DNA of 64,000 nucleotides from Azospirillum sp. TSA2s (GTDB lineage Bacteria > Pseudomonadota > Alphaproteobacteria > Azospirillales > Azospirillaceae). The notes under the pieces were generated by a model, which worked only from the letters and a program-made list of their open reading frames with translations, was not told the origin of the DNA and ran no database searches. Positions 23,783-31,816 of the stretch are shown here, in pieces. How positions within the stretch are numbered: position 1 is the stretch's first letter; each line of letters opens with the position of its first letter. A program made the translations under genes and the position numbers. The DNA is taken from NCBI RefSeq assembly GCF_004923315.1, contig NZ_CP039650.1, positions 1,067,501-1,131,500 of the forward strand, read 5' to 3'.

Positions 23783-24823
23783 ATGATCAACGAGCTGAAC
23801 CAGCGATCGCGCGAGATTTTCCGGCTGATCGTCGACGCCTATGTCGCGTCCGGCGAACCGGTCGGCTCGCGCACGATCTCCAGGCGGCTTGGCATGGCCT
23901 TGTCGCCCGCGACCATCCGCAACGTGATGGCCGACCTGGAGGAGCAGGGGCTGCTCTACGCCCCGCACACTTCGGCCGGCCGCATCCCGACCGACGCCGG
24001 CCTGCGCATGTTCGTCGACGGCCTGCTGGAAATCGGGTCGCTGACCGAGGACGAGCGCGCCTCGATCGAAGCGAAATGCTCCGCCTCCGGTCGCGCCTTC
24101 GCCGACGTGCTGGGCGAGGCGTCGACCATGCTGTCCGGCCTGTCGCACTGCGCCGGGCTGGTGGTGGCGCCGAAGACCGACCGGCCGCTGAAGCATATCG
24201 AGTTCGTGTCGCTCGGCCCCGGCCGCGCCCTGGTCGTCCTGGTGAACGAGGACGGTCTGGTCGAGAACCGGGTGATCGAGGTGCCGATGGGGGTGCCGAC
24301 CTCCACCCTGCAGACGGTGTCGAACTTCCTCAGCGCCAAGCTCGCCGGCCGCACGCTGGACGAGGCGCGGCAGGAGGTCCTGCAGGAGATCGAGCAGCAG
24401 AAGACCCAGCTGGACGAGCTGTCGCGCAAGGTGGTCGCCGCCGGTCTGGCCACCTGGGCCGGCAGCGGCGGGTCGAACGCCGGCCAGCTGATCGTCCGCG
24501 GCCAGTCCCGCCTGCTGGAGGACGTCACCGCGCTCTCCGACCTGGAGCGGGTGCGCGGCCTGTTCGAGGCGCTGGAGACCAAGGAGACGATGCTGCGCAT
24601 GCTGGACGCCACCGGGCGCGGCGACGGCGTGCAGATCTTCATCGGCGCGGAGAATGTGCTGTTCAGCCATTCCGGCTGTTCGATGATCATCTCCCCCTTC
24701 CAGAACAGCCGGGAACAGGTGATCGGCGCCATCGGCGTCATCGGCCCGACCCGCATCAATTACGCCCGCATCATTCCGCTGGTGGATTACACCGCCAAGG
24801 TGGTCAGCCGGCTGATCGGCTGA
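23783..24823 (+). CDS. hrcA: Heat-inducible transcription repressor HrcA
   Basis: HrcA represses groESL and dnaK operons by binding CIRCE sites and needs GroEL for activity. The 346-residue chain shows the winged-helix N-terminus (NQRSREIFRLIVDAYVASGE, PVGSRTISRRLGMALSPATI), the LYAPHTSAGRIPTDAGLRMF motif typical of HrcA, and the dimerisation region ending in VIGPTRINYARIIPLVDYTA. Start 23783 is well placed after the promoter described here. It is followed by grpE with 54 bases between; the pair is a common alphaproteobacterial unit. Confidence 0.97.
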   Translation: MINELNQRSREIFRLIVDAYVASGEPVGSRTISRRLGMALSPATIRNVMADLEEQGLLYAPHTSAGRIPTDAGLRMFVDGLLEIGSLTEDERASIEAKCSASGRAFADVLGEASTMLSGLSHCAGLVVAPKTDRPLKHIEFVSLGPGRALVVLVNEDGLVENRVIEVPMGVPTSTLQTVSNFLSAKLAGRTLDEARQEVLQEIEQQKTQLDELSRKVVAAGLATWAGSGGSNAGQLIVRGQSRLLEDVTALSDLERVRGLFEALETKETMLRMLDATGRGDGVQIFIGAENVLFSHSGCSMIISPFQNSREQVIGAIGVIGPTRINYARIIPLVDYTAKVVSRLIG

Positions 24824-24877
24824 GCGCCGCCTCCCTCACTCACTCCGCCTTTTGACGAAGCAAGAATTGAGAAAACC

Positions 24878-25480
24878 ATGAGCGAAGAGCAGAACAAGCC
24901 CTCCGACGCCACGGTGGAGCCGACCGAGGCCACCGCCGAGACCGCCGCCGCCAACGCTGCGGAAACCGGCTCGCCCGAGGACCGCGTCGCCAAGCTGGAA
25001 GCCGAGGTCGCCAGCCTGAAGGACCAGCTTCTGCGCGCCATGGCGGAGACGGAGAACACCCGCCGCCGTGCCCAGCGCGACCGCGAGGACGCCAGCAAGT
25101 TCGCCGTGTCCAGCTTCGCCAAGGAACTGGTGTCGGTCGCCGACAACCTGCGCCGCGCGCTGGACGCCGTCCCGGCCGAGGGCCGCGAGCAGGACGAGAT
25201 GCTGAAGGGCCTCGCCGTCGGCGTCGAGGCGACCGAACGCCAGCTGTTCGCCGCCTTCGACCGCGCCGGCATCAAGAAGCTGGACCCGGCCGGCGAGCCG
25301 TTCGACCCGAACTTCCATCAGGTGATGTTCGAGATCGAGAACACCGGCAAGGCCGCCGGCACCGTCGTCCAGGTCCTTCAGCCCGGCTACACCATCCACG
25401 GTCGCCTGCTGCGCGAAGCGATGGTCGGCGTCGCCAAGGGCGGTGACGCCGGCGGCCAGCACGTCGATACGAAGGCGTAA
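24878..25480 (+). CDS. grpE: Nucleotide exchange factor GrpE
   Basis: GrpE releases ADP from DnaK in the Hsp70 cycle. The 200-residue chain begins with an acidic, Ala/Glu/Thr-rich region, then a long coiled coil (VAKLEAEVASLKDQLLRAMAE in two parts: VAKLEAEVASLKDQ and LLRAMAE), the NTRRRAQRDREDASKFA basic-acidic helix, and the C-terminal beta domain (FDPNFHQVMFEIE, VVQVLQPGYTIHGRLLREAMVGVAKG in order). No dnaK is in the window. The ribosome site is weak (GAAGCAAGAATTGAG upstream). A terminator follows after 15 bases. Confidence 0.97.
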   Translation: MSEEQNKPSDATVEPTEATAETAAANAAETGSPEDRVAKLEAEVASLKDQLLRAMAETENTRRRAQRDREDASKFAVSSFAKELVSVADNLRRALDAVPAEGREQDEMLKGLAVGVEATERQLFAAFDRAGIKKLDPAGEPFDPNFHQVMFEIENTGKAAGTVVQVLQPGYTIHGRLLREAMVGVAKGGDAGGQHVDTKA

Positions 25481-25495
25481 CAATATAGCCTCGGC

Positions 25496-25542
25496 AAAGC
25501 CTCCGGTTCAGCGGTTCAGCCGCCGGGCCGGGGGCTTTTTTG
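25496..25542 (+). terminator. Rho-independent terminator after grpE
   Basis: AAGCCTCCGG (25497-25506) can pair with CCGGGGGCTT (about 25528-25537) around a long GC-rich loop, and TTTTTT follows. It ends the hrcA-grpE unit. Confidence 0.7.
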
Positions 25543-25638
25543 TTGCCGGGATAGGGGATGCCAGCGGTTGACGGTGGACGGGAAATTGCCTAGGGCTTTC
25601 CCCCTAATTCTTTCGGCCGTATAAGCGGAGCCGCGTTC

Positions 25639-26004
25639 ATGCCCAAAAGCGTTCTGACCGTCGACGATTCCAAGACCATCCGCGACATGGTCGGTTTCAC
25701 GCTGAAAGGCGCCGGCTATGAGGTGGCGGAGGCGTCGGACGGCAATGCCGGCCTCGCGCTCGTCAACCAGCGCAAGTTCGACTGCATCATCACCGACCTG
25801 AACATGCCGGGCCTGGACGGGCTGGCGCTGACCCGCGCCATCCGCGCCTCGGCCCTCAACCGTGCCACCCCGGTCCTGCTGCTGACCACCGAAGCCGACC
25901 CCGCCAAGAAGTCCGCCGGCCGCGAAGCCGGCGCCACCGGCTGGCTGGTGAAGCCGTTCAACCCGGAAAAGCTGGTCGAGACGGTGCGGAAGGTTTGTCC
26001 GTAA
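25639..26004 (+). CDS. Single-domain CheY-like response regulator
   Basis: The 121-residue protein is a bare receiver domain. It has the acidic pair in LTVDDSKTIRDM, the phosphoacceptor Asp 53 in ITDLNMPG, the Thr in LLLTTEAD and the Lys in LVKPFNPEKL. No output domain is attached. Single-domain receivers act on flagellar switches or in phosphorelays. The nearest chemotaxis-related gene is motA, more than 23 kb away, so the partner kinase is unknown. It has its own upstream region and ends before the FMN riboswitch. Confidence 0.9.
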   Translation: MPKSVLTVDDSKTIRDMVGFTLKGAGYEVAEASDGNAGLALVNQRKFDCIITDLNMPGLDGLALTRAIRASALNRATPVLLLTTEADPAKKSAGREAGATGWLVKPFNPEKLVETVRKVCP

Positions 26005-26102
26005 AGCCTGTGCGCACCCGTCACCCGCACCCTTGACAGACACCACTCCGCCCACGAAGCTGAGGCCGCCGTCCGCGAACGGGCGGCGACATATGCTTGT
26101 TC

Positions 26103-26245
26103 TCAGGGCAGGGTGAAACTCCCGACCGGCGGTATCCCTTCAATTGAAGGGGAGCCCGCGAGCGCCCGTGGCACCCGCCACGGGGACAGCAGACCCGGTG
26201 CAAGGCCGGGGCCGACGGTTACAGTCCGGATGGAAGAGAATGAGC
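26103..26245 (+). ncRNA. FMN riboswitch (RFN element)
   Basis: The aptamer is recognisable by its conserved blocks: AGGGCAGGGTGAAA near 26105, CCCGACCGGCGGTAT, GCCCGCGAGCG at about 26154, GCAGACCCGGTG-type core near 26190, and CCGACGGTTACAGTCC at 26212 leading to GGATGGAAGAGAA. The closing stem pairs TTCTC at about 26098 with GAGAA at the end. It lies 150 bases before ribB and should lower its expression when FMN is plentiful. I could not identify which downstream structure acts as the expression platform; control at translation is likely because no T-rich terminator is seen. Confidence 0.97.
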
Positions 26246-26394
26246 TGGCTACGCAGCCACCCATGCCGGGCGTAAAGCCTGGGCCGGGGTGCCGGCGATG
26301 GCTTGCGCCGACACCGTGGATGCATTGCTTCCCGATGCCGGAGGATCTCTTTTGCGCCCTGATTCAGGCTCGCCCAATCTTTGGAGTGAGAACC

Positions 26395-27057
26395 ATGAAT
26401 CAGCCCCAGACCCATGATGGCCTTCTTTCCCGTTTCGGTACGCCGGAAGAGCGGATCGCCCTCGCAGTCGAGCGCATCCGCAAGGGCGGCGGAGTCATCG
26501 TCGTCGACGATGACGACCGCGAGAACGAAGGCGACATCATCTACCCGGCCGATGCCATCACCATCGACCAGATGGCCTTCCTGATCCGGACCTGCAGCGG
26601 AATCGTCTGCCTGATCCTGCCGGAAGAACGACTGGAAAGGCTCGATCTTCCGCCGATGGTGTCGGCCAACAGCGCTCGCTTCGGCACTGCCTTCACGGTG
26701 TCGATCGAGGCCCGAACCGGCGTCACCACCGGGGTGTCGGCCGCCGACCGCGTCACCACCATCCGAACGGCCATAGCTGAAGATTGCCGGCCGGAGGACC
26801 TGGCGCGGCCGGGCCATGTCTTCCCGATCCGTGCCAATCCCGGCGGCCTCGCCGCCCGCCGCGGCCATACCGAGGCCACCATCGACCTGATGTTCCGGGC
26901 CGGCCGCAAGCCCGCCGGTGTCCTGTGCGAGGTGATGAACCCCGACGGCACAATGGCCCGCCTGCCGGAGTTGGTTGCCTTCGCCGTGGAGCACGATCTG
27001 CCCATGGTCAGCATCGCCGATCTGGCCGGCGACCATCTCCTGCGTTCAGTAGCGTGA
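26395..27057 (+). CDS. ribB: 3,4-dihydroxy-2-butanone-4-phosphate synthase
   Basis: RibB converts ribulose 5-phosphate to 3,4-dihydroxy-2-butanone 4-phosphate and formate for the xylene ring of riboflavin. The 220-residue, single-domain protein has the metal-binding DDDDRENEGDIIYPAD, the TCSGIVCL region, TGVTTGVSAADR, RRGHTEATIDL and GVLCEVMN motifs. The start ATG 26395 follows TTGGAGTGAGAACC. A read-through frame from 26113 crosses the riboswitch and is not used. No GTP cyclohydrolase II domain is fused, so ribA must be elsewhere; folE at 44 kb is the folate enzyme. Confidence 0.97.
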   Translation: MNQPQTHDGLLSRFGTPEERIALAVERIRKGGGVIVVDDDDRENEGDIIYPADAITIDQMAFLIRTCSGIVCLILPEERLERLDLPPMVSANSARFGTAFTVSIEARTGVTTGVSAADRVTTIRTAIAEDCRPEDLARPGHVFPIRANPGGLAARRGHTEATIDLMFRAGRKPAGVLCEVMNPDGTMARLPELVAFAVEHDLPMVSIADLAGDHLLRSVA

Positions 27058-27063
27058 GGGAAG

Positions 27064-27089
27064 CGGCCCCGCCTGAACGGGCGGGGCCG
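27064..27089. terminator. Hairpin between converging ribB and DUF1848 gene
   Basis: CGGCCCCGCC (27064-27073) pairs perfectly with GGCGGGGCCG (27080-27089) around TGAACG. It lies seven bases from both stops. No T run is present. Confidence 0.6.
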
Positions 27090-27095
27090 TCACTC

Positions 27096-27980
27096 TCAGG
27101 CGGTGGCTGACCGCCGCGCCACCAGAAACTCCCCCTCCGGGTCATGCGTAGCGAACCGCCGCTGCGCCGTCCCGCGGTCGGCAACCGCATAACAGTAGAC
27201 GCATCCGTGCGGACAGCTGTCGTAGTCGCCGATGTCGCGGCTCTCCGCGCACAGGCAGCCGGGCCGGTTTCCCTTTTCCCTTGCCGCCACCGCATTTCCC
27301 GCAACGTCGGACAGCCGCAGCGCATCGACGCAGCGGGCGGCCGCCGTGCCCGGCGTGCCGACCAGCTCCGGCTGGGTGCAGAGCGTCAGCGCCATCCCCT
27401 CCCCCGCCGCGATCTCCGCCAGTTCTGAGAGCAGCGCGCGCTTCTCCTCCGCTTCCGGATCACGCCAGCCGATGCCGGCGGCGGCCATATTGCGGGCGGT
27501 CTTGCGGTAGGGCTGGAGGAAGGACACCACCACCTCGTCGGTCACCCCGCGCAGCGCACGCGAGATCCGGGCGAAGGTCTCGCGGTGCCAGTCCGGCGGC
27601 GTGGCCTCGGTCAGCGCGATGGGGTCGTAGCGCCAGACTACCGCCCGCGGTCCCCAGCGCTCGCGCACCCTCGCCATATGGCCGACCGCCGTCTCCCAAT
27701 CGGGAACCGAGCGTTCCAGCGCGGTCGGCAGGCCGGTAACGCTGTACTGCACGATGAAGGGAAAGCCCCGCTCCGCCACGCTGTCGAGCGCGCCGAGGAA
27801 CGGTCCCAGATTCTTGGTCCAGAAGATGAAGCCGTCGACCGCGGGCCGGGTCAGGTCGATGCGGTAGGTCTGGCCGCCATAGGGATTGACCATCCGGCAA
27901 TAACCGGCATCCAGGCGGTTCAGGAACCAGCGCCCGTAGAAGGCGGGAATGTCGGTCTTGTAGCTGGCGGAGATGATCAT
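27096..27980 (-). CDS. DUF1848 family protein with Cys cluster
   Basis: The 294-residue protein fits DUF1848, whose members resemble radical SAM enzymes of the SPL/DUF72 type. N-terminal motifs are MIISASYKTDIPAFYGRWF, and VDGFIFWTKN. The C-terminal cluster has cysteines at 242, 244, 256, 260 and 263 (GCLCAES, then DIGDYDSCPHGCVYCYA), which could bind an iron-sulfur cluster; only the last three follow CxxxCxxC. The reaction is not known. It converges on ribB and lies 63 bases from the Nfu scaffold gene, read in the same direction, possibly as one transcript. Confidence 0.85.
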   Translation of the reverse strand: MIISASYKTDIPAFYGRWFLNRLDAGYCRMVNPYGGQTYRIDLTRPAVDGFIFWTKNLGPFLGALDSVAERGFPFIVQYSVTGLPTALERSVPDWETAVGHMARVRERWGPRAVVWRYDPIALTEATPPDWHRETFARISRALRGVTDEVVVSFLQPYRKTARNMAAAGIGWRDPEAEEKRALLSELAEIAAGEGMALTLCTQPELVGTPGTAAARCVDALRLSDVAGNAVAAREKGNRPGCLCAESRDIGDYDSCPHGCVYCYAVADRGTAQRRFATHDPEGEFLVARRSATA

Positions 27981-28043
27981 CCCGCCAGCATGGGAATGCC
28001 GGCCCGCCGCATCAAGGGCGGACTGGCATAACCGGAGAGCGGA

Positions 28044-28601
28044 TTACTGGACCGCGCGCACTTCGACCACTTCGGGGATGTAGTGGCGCAGCATGTTCTC
28101 AATGCCGTGCTTCAGCGTGGCGGTGGAGCTGGGGCAGCCGGAGCAGGCTCCCTTCATCGCCAGATAGACGACGCCGCGCTCGAAACCCTGGAAGGTGATG
28201 TCGCCGCCGTCCTGGGCGACCGACGGGCGGACGCGGGTGTCCAGCAGCTCCTTGATCTGCTCGACGATCTCCTCGTCGTCGGCGTTGGCCGCCGCGGCAT
28301 GGCCGTCGCCGCCGTCTTCCAGCAGGACCGGACGGTCGGCGGTGAAATGCTCCATGATGACGCCGAGGATCGACGGCTTCAGCAGGAACCAGTCACGCGC
28401 GTCGGTCTTGGTGATGGTGATGAAGTCGGCGCCCAGGAAGACGCCGACGACGCCGTCGATCTCGAACAGGCGCTGGGCGAGCGGCGAACGGACGGCATCC
28501 TCGCGGCTGGTGAAGTCGGCGGTGCCGCGTCCGAGCACGTCACGCCCCGGCAGGAACTTGAGAGTCGCCGGGTTGGGCGTCTGCTCGGTCTGAATGAACA
28601 T
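28044..28601 (-). CDS. nfuA: Nfu-type iron-sulfur cluster scaffold or carrier
   Basis: The 185-residue protein has the Nfu N-terminal domain (MFIQTEQTPNPATLKFLPG, GVFLGADFITITK) and a NifU C-terminal domain with the cluster-binding CSGC (Cys 153 and 156, two proteins bridging one 4Fe-4S). It hands clusters to client apoproteins. The start is set by GGAGGACC before ATG 28601; an extended frame to 28796 runs through low-quality sequence and the tandem repeat. The DUF1848 gene, itself rich in Cys, follows downstream and could be a client, which is speculation. Confidence 0.93.
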   Translation of the reverse strand: MFIQTEQTPNPATLKFLPGRDVLGRGTADFTSREDAVRSPLAQRLFEIDGVVGVFLGADFITITKTDARDWFLLKPSILGVIMEHFTADRPVLLEDGGDGHAAAANADDEEIVEQIKELLDTRVRPSVAQDGGDITFQGFERGVVYLAMKGACSGCPSSTATLKHGIENMLRHYIPEVVEVRAVQ

Positions 28602-28767
28602 GGTCTGGTCCTCCATCGGCGGCGGAATGGAACCGCCGGCGCGCCCGGGATCGGGACGCGGAACGATTGGGGGAAATTTGGGCCGAAACGCCGGGCGGAT
28701 CAAGGACCCCGGTTGTGTGGGTATTCGGCATCCGGCATGCGCGCTCTGACCGTGGCCCCTATCCTTA

Positions 28768-28809
28768 CTTACGTGCCCCCACTTACGTGCCCCCACTTAC
28801 GTGATCGCG
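28768..28809. repeat. Tandem 14 bp repeats at the end of the Usp gene
   Basis: CTTACGTGCCCCCA occurs at 28768-28781 and 28782-28795, and a partial third copy (CTTACGTGATCG) begins at 28796. The third copy holds the TAA stop of the minus-strand Usp gene. Upstream copies extend into the gap before nfuA. Confidence 0.9.
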
Positions 28810-29318
28810 TCCAGCGCCTCGTTGCTGAGCCCGCCGGGGACGATGGTCAGCGGGATGCGCAGCCGCCCCAGCCCGCGCCCGGTGTAGTAGGAGATCAGCG
28901 GACCGGGGCCTTCCGGATCGGTGCCGGCGGCCAGCACCAGGATGGAAATGCTCGGCTCCTCCCCGATCAGGGCCAGCACCTCCTCGGTGCGGTTGCCTTC
29001 GCGGACATAGAGCGCCGGCAGGGTGCCGGTCAGCTGGTTGACCTCGCGCGCCAGCTTCTGGAGCATCTGCTCCGCCTCGGCGCGCTGCTCCTCGCGGATC
29101 AGGTTCTCCACCGCCAGCCAGTGCTGCATCTCGCCCTTTTCCAGGACGGTCAGCAGCGCCACCTTGCCGCCCGACTTGCGGGCGCGCAGGCAGGCATAAC
29201 GGAGCGCCACCTTCAGCTCCGGGCTGTCGTCGACCACCACAAGGAAGATGCGCACCGGCTTGGGAGCCGGCGGCTGGGCGGGCGTTTCCGGCGTCGTGGA
29301 CTGCGTCGCGTCGCTCAT
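28797..29318 (-). CDS. Universal stress protein family protein
   Basis: The 173-residue protein has the Usp fold: FLVVVDDSPELKVALRYACLRA at the start (read as FLVVVDDS and ELKVALRYACLRA), KVALLTVLEKGEM, and a C-terminal ISILVLAAGTDPEGPGPLISYY with GPL in place of the usual G-x-G(S/T) ATP loop, so nucleotide binding is uncertain. Start ATG 29318 follows GAGAGGG; a GTG at 29327 overlaps that site. It is the last gene of the TSUP-TIGR02186-Usp operon and 19 bases behind its partner. Its stop lies in the tandem repeat. Confidence 0.85.
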   Translation of the reverse strand: MSDATQSTTPETPAQPPAPKPVRIFLVVVDDSPELKVALRYACLRARKSGGKVALLTVLEKGEMQHWLAVENLIREEQRAEAEQMLQKLAREVNQLTGTLPALYVREGNRTEEVLALIGEEPSISILVLAAGTDPEGPGPLISYYTGRGLGRLRIPLTIVPGGLSNEALDAIT

Positions 29319-29336
29319 CTCGATCACCCTCTCGGC

Positions 29337-30107
29337 TTAGATCCGGCGGAATGCGGCGCCGGCCGCCCAGCCGGCCGCGATGGCGCCGATGACGGCGGCC
29401 ACCCCGTAGATGACCGGGCGGTTGCGGGCGAAGTCCGACACTTCGGCGCTGAACCCGATCTTGGACACCACCAGCGGCGTGGTCTGGGCACTGACCACGT
29501 CGCCGTCGCGAATCAGCAAGGCTTCGACATTGTACAGCCCGGTCGGGACGTTGGCTGGAAAATAGATGTTGGTGCGGAACAGCCGTTCGCCCAAAAAGGC
29601 GACCTGCCCCATGGAAATGGCGTAGAGCCCCTGGCGCTGCTTGTTGCGGATCAGCGCGCTGCGGTAGGCCGCAAGCTCGTCCGGCGGCAGGGTGGCGTCG
29701 GCCGGCAATTGCAGCTGCGGCAACCCCAGCTGCTGGCGTTCCAGAACCGGGCGGCCGACCAGCTGGTCGAGCGGCCGGCTGACCGCCACCGTGTAGAAGC
29801 TCGGCACCTGCTCGAAGCGCACGCTGTCGGTGTTCATCCACATGCCGGCCACCCGCTGCTTGCGGCGGACGGTGGCGGGGCCGCGCGGACCGGTGACGAC
29901 GATGGCGACGTCACCCGCCCCGTCGGTGGTGCCGAACAGCACGACCTCCGTGCCGGTGAAGCCGGTGGTGATGGCGATCAGGTGGCTGGACAGGTCGGCG
30001 ACCAGCTGCTGCGCCCACACCGTCGCCGCGACCGAGCCGCCCAGCAGAAGACCGGCCAGCGCCGCGGCGGCCTGGATCAGCCTGCATTTCGTCCGCCCCG
30101 CCATCAT
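29337..30107 (-). CDS. TIGR02186 family membrane-anchored protein
   Basis: The 256-residue protein has an N-terminal signal or anchor (IQAAAALAGLLLGGSVAATVWA), a long extracytoplasmic region containing LFGTTDGAGDVAIVVTGPRG and GMWMNTDSVRFEQVPSFYTVAVS (read here in shorter pieces: MWMNTDSVRFEQVP, SFYTVAVS), and a C-terminal helix (VIYGVAAVIGAIAAGWAAG). This matches the alphaproteobacterial family TIGR02186 of unknown function, whose genes sit beside TSUP transporters. Its ATG pair starts inside the TSUP stop (four-base overlap). It likely works in the periplasm with the transporter. Confidence 0.88.
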   Translation of the reverse strand: MMAGRTKCRLIQAAAALAGLLLGGSVAATVWAQQLVADLSSHLIAITTGFTGTEVVLFGTTDGAGDVAIVVTGPRGPATVRRKQRVAGMWMNTDSVRFEQVPSFYTVAVSRPLDQLVGRPVLERQQLGLPQLQLPADATLPPDELAAYRSALIRNKQRQGLYAISMGQVAFLGERLFRTNIYFPANVPTGLYNVEALLIRDGDVVSAQTTPLVVSKIGFSAEVSDFARNRPVIYGVAAVIGAIAAGWAAGAAFRRI

Positions 30108-31021
30108 CTCAACCCCGTGGTCAGGGTGAACAAATCGTCGGGGCGGGAGAACAGATCCCAGGCCAGCTTCAGCGCCACCGCCACGACGATGGTCGCCAGC
30201 GCCAGCCGGGCGGTTTCGCCGCGCAAGCGGCTGCCCGCCTTCGTTCCGAACTGGGCGCCGATCACGCCGCCGATCAGCAGCAGTAGCGCCAGCATGGCGT
30301 CCACCGTCTGGTTGGTGGCGGCCTGCAGCAGGGTCGCCGCCGCGGTGGTGAAGATGATCTGGAACAGCGAGGTCCCGGCGACCAGCCCGGCCGGCATGTT
30401 CAGCAGATAGATCATCGCCGGCACCAGCAGGAAGCCGCCGCCGATGCCCATGATCGCCACCAGCATGCCGCCGACCGCCCCGATCCCCGCCGGCAGCAGG
30501 GCCGAGATGTACAGCTTCGACCGCTGGAACCGCATCTTGAAGGGCAGGCCGTGCAGCCAGATGTGGCGGTGCAGCTTGCCGCGTTTCGCCGTCGGCGCGC
30601 GGCGGCGCAGGATGGCGCGGCTGCTCTCCACCAGCATCATCCCGCCGATGGTGCCCAGGAAGAAGACGTAGGACAGGGTGATGGCGATGTCGATCTGGCC
30701 CAGCCGCTGAAGGATGCCGAAGATCCACACCCCAACCGCGGTGCCGACCACGCCGCCGGCCAGCATCACCACCCCCAGCTTGACGTCGACGTTGCCGCGC
30801 CGCCAATGGGCCAGCACGCCCGACACGCTGGCGGCGACCAGCTGGTTGGCCTGGGTGCCGACGGCGATGGCGGGGGGAACGCCGATGAAGATCAGCAGCG
30901 GCGTCATCAGGAAGCCGCCGCCGACGCCGAACATCCCCGACAGGAACCCCACGAGCCAGCCCATGCCGAGCACCAGCAGCGCGTTGACCGACATCTCGGC
31001 AATCGGCAGGTAGACTTGCAT
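30104..31021 (-). CDS. TSUP (TauE/SafE) family membrane transporter
   Basis: The 305-residue protein has about eight membrane helices in the two-fold TSUP pattern: GWLVGFLSGMFGVGGGFLMTP and its repeat VGGMLVAIMGIGGGFLLVPAM. TSUP members carry sulfite, sulfoacetate, taurine-related or other sulfur and carboxylate anions. The start ATG 31021 has only a weak ribosome site; ATG 30993 is an alternative. The gene is translationally coupled to TIGR02186 and then to Usp, a group seen in other alphaproteobacteria. The export role is inference from the family. Confidence 0.9.
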   Translation of the reverse strand: MQVYLPIAEMSVNALLVLGMGWLVGFLSGMFGVGGGFLMTPLLIFIGVPPAIAVGTQANQLVAASVSGVLAHWRRGNVDVKLGVVMLAGGVVGTAVGVWIFGILQRLGQIDIAITLSYVFFLGTIGGMMLVESSRAILRRRAPTAKRGKLHRHIWLHGLPFKMRFQRSKLYISALLPAGIGAVGGMLVAIMGIGGGFLLVPAMIYLLNMPAGLVAGTSLFQIIFTTAAATLLQAATNQTVDAMLALLLLIGGVIGAQFGTKAGSRLRGETARLALATIVVAVALKLAWDLFSRPDDLFTLTTGLR

Positions 31022-31146
31022 GAATCGGCAATCTGTCGGGATGTTCAGGATGGGCGGCGGGACCGGCAGCTTACCCGAGCCGACGCTGTGGCGGAAGACC
31101 GCAGAGCCGGCCTTTGGGGCTGGAATCCCGGCGCAAGAGGGAGGTA

Positions 31147-31677
31147 TCAGGGCACCGGCGCGTGGAAGAAGACCTTGAAGCCGGCCTTGTGCGGAAAGAC
31201 GTGCTCCGCCTCGCGCCGGGCGGACTGCAGGTCCAGCGCATGGACCAGCACCCGGTTGTCGTAACGCCAGACCGGGTTCACCGGCTTTCCTGCGGCGCGG
31301 GCGGCGGTGGCGACGGCGGTGTCGTACTGCACCTCCGCCCGGAAGGCGCGGCGATTGCCTGCGGGCAGGCCGAGGATGTGCAGGAAGACCGGCGGTTCCT
31401 TGTCCACCGCATCGATCTGGCGCTGAAGATGGCCGACCCGCTGTTCGGCGGCCGACAGCCGGCCCTTCGCCTCCTCCAGCCGGCAGGTCAGGTCGGCCAG
31501 CGCCTCGGTCTCCGCGCGCTGGCGTTCCTTCAGGGGCACCACCGACTGGCGCAGTCGGTCCAGCCCGGCAACCCGGTCCCAGCTGCGCCGGATGCCGACC
31601 CAGCACAGGTGGCACAGCACCGCCAGAGCCGCCACCAGCGGAACCGCCGAGTCGAGGATCGTCCGCACCGCCTCCAT
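31147..31677 (-). CDS. Membrane-anchored coiled-coil protein, 176 aa
   Basis: The protein has one N-terminal membrane helix (VPLVAALAVLCHLCWVGI), then a coiled coil (LKERQRAETEALADLTCRLEE and on to HLQRQIDAVDK, in heptads), then a small C-terminal domain beginning FLHILGLPAGNRRAFRAEV. I recognise no family. It is divergent from a gene with the same layout at 31817. ATG 31677 follows GGGGTGGTG; a frame to 31911 is a shadow of the divergent gene region. The pair is likely to have related functions, perhaps as envelope-tethered partners. Confidence 0.65.
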   Translation of the reverse strand: MEAVRTILDSAVPLVAALAVLCHLCWVGIRRSWDRVAGLDRLRQSVVPLKERQRAETEALADLTCRLEEAKGRLSAAEQRVGHLQRQIDAVDKEPPVFLHILGLPAGNRRAFRAEVQYDTAVATAARAAGKPVNPVWRYDNRVLVHALDLQSARREAEHVFPHKAGFKVFFHAPVP

Positions 31678-31683
31678 CACCAC

Positions 31684-31725
31684 CCCATCGCTTGGCCCAT
31701 CCCTGGGCCCATCGCTTGGCCCATC
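31684..31725. repeat. 18 bp direct repeat in the divergent promoter region
   Basis: CCCATCGCTTGGCCCATC occurs at 31684-31701 and 31708-31725 (period 24), with further CCCATC half units around. It lies just upstream of the minus-strand coiled-coil gene and may be a protein-binding array. Confidence 0.7.
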
Positions 31726-31816
31726 GTCCCGATGCCCGGGCATCCGCCCTTGGCACGCCCGTTGCTGCAGCGCCGGCGCAAGCACGCAAGGAGCGTGCCG
31801 AAGGAGCGGAGGGACG

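Noticed and set aside
26113..26394. N-terminal extension of ribB through the riboswitch
   Set aside because: The extension reads through the FMN aptamer, and RibB length and motifs fit ATG 26395.
28083..30410. 775-codon plus-strand frame
   Set aside because: Runs antisense across three well-supported minus-strand genes (Nfu, Usp, TIGR02186).
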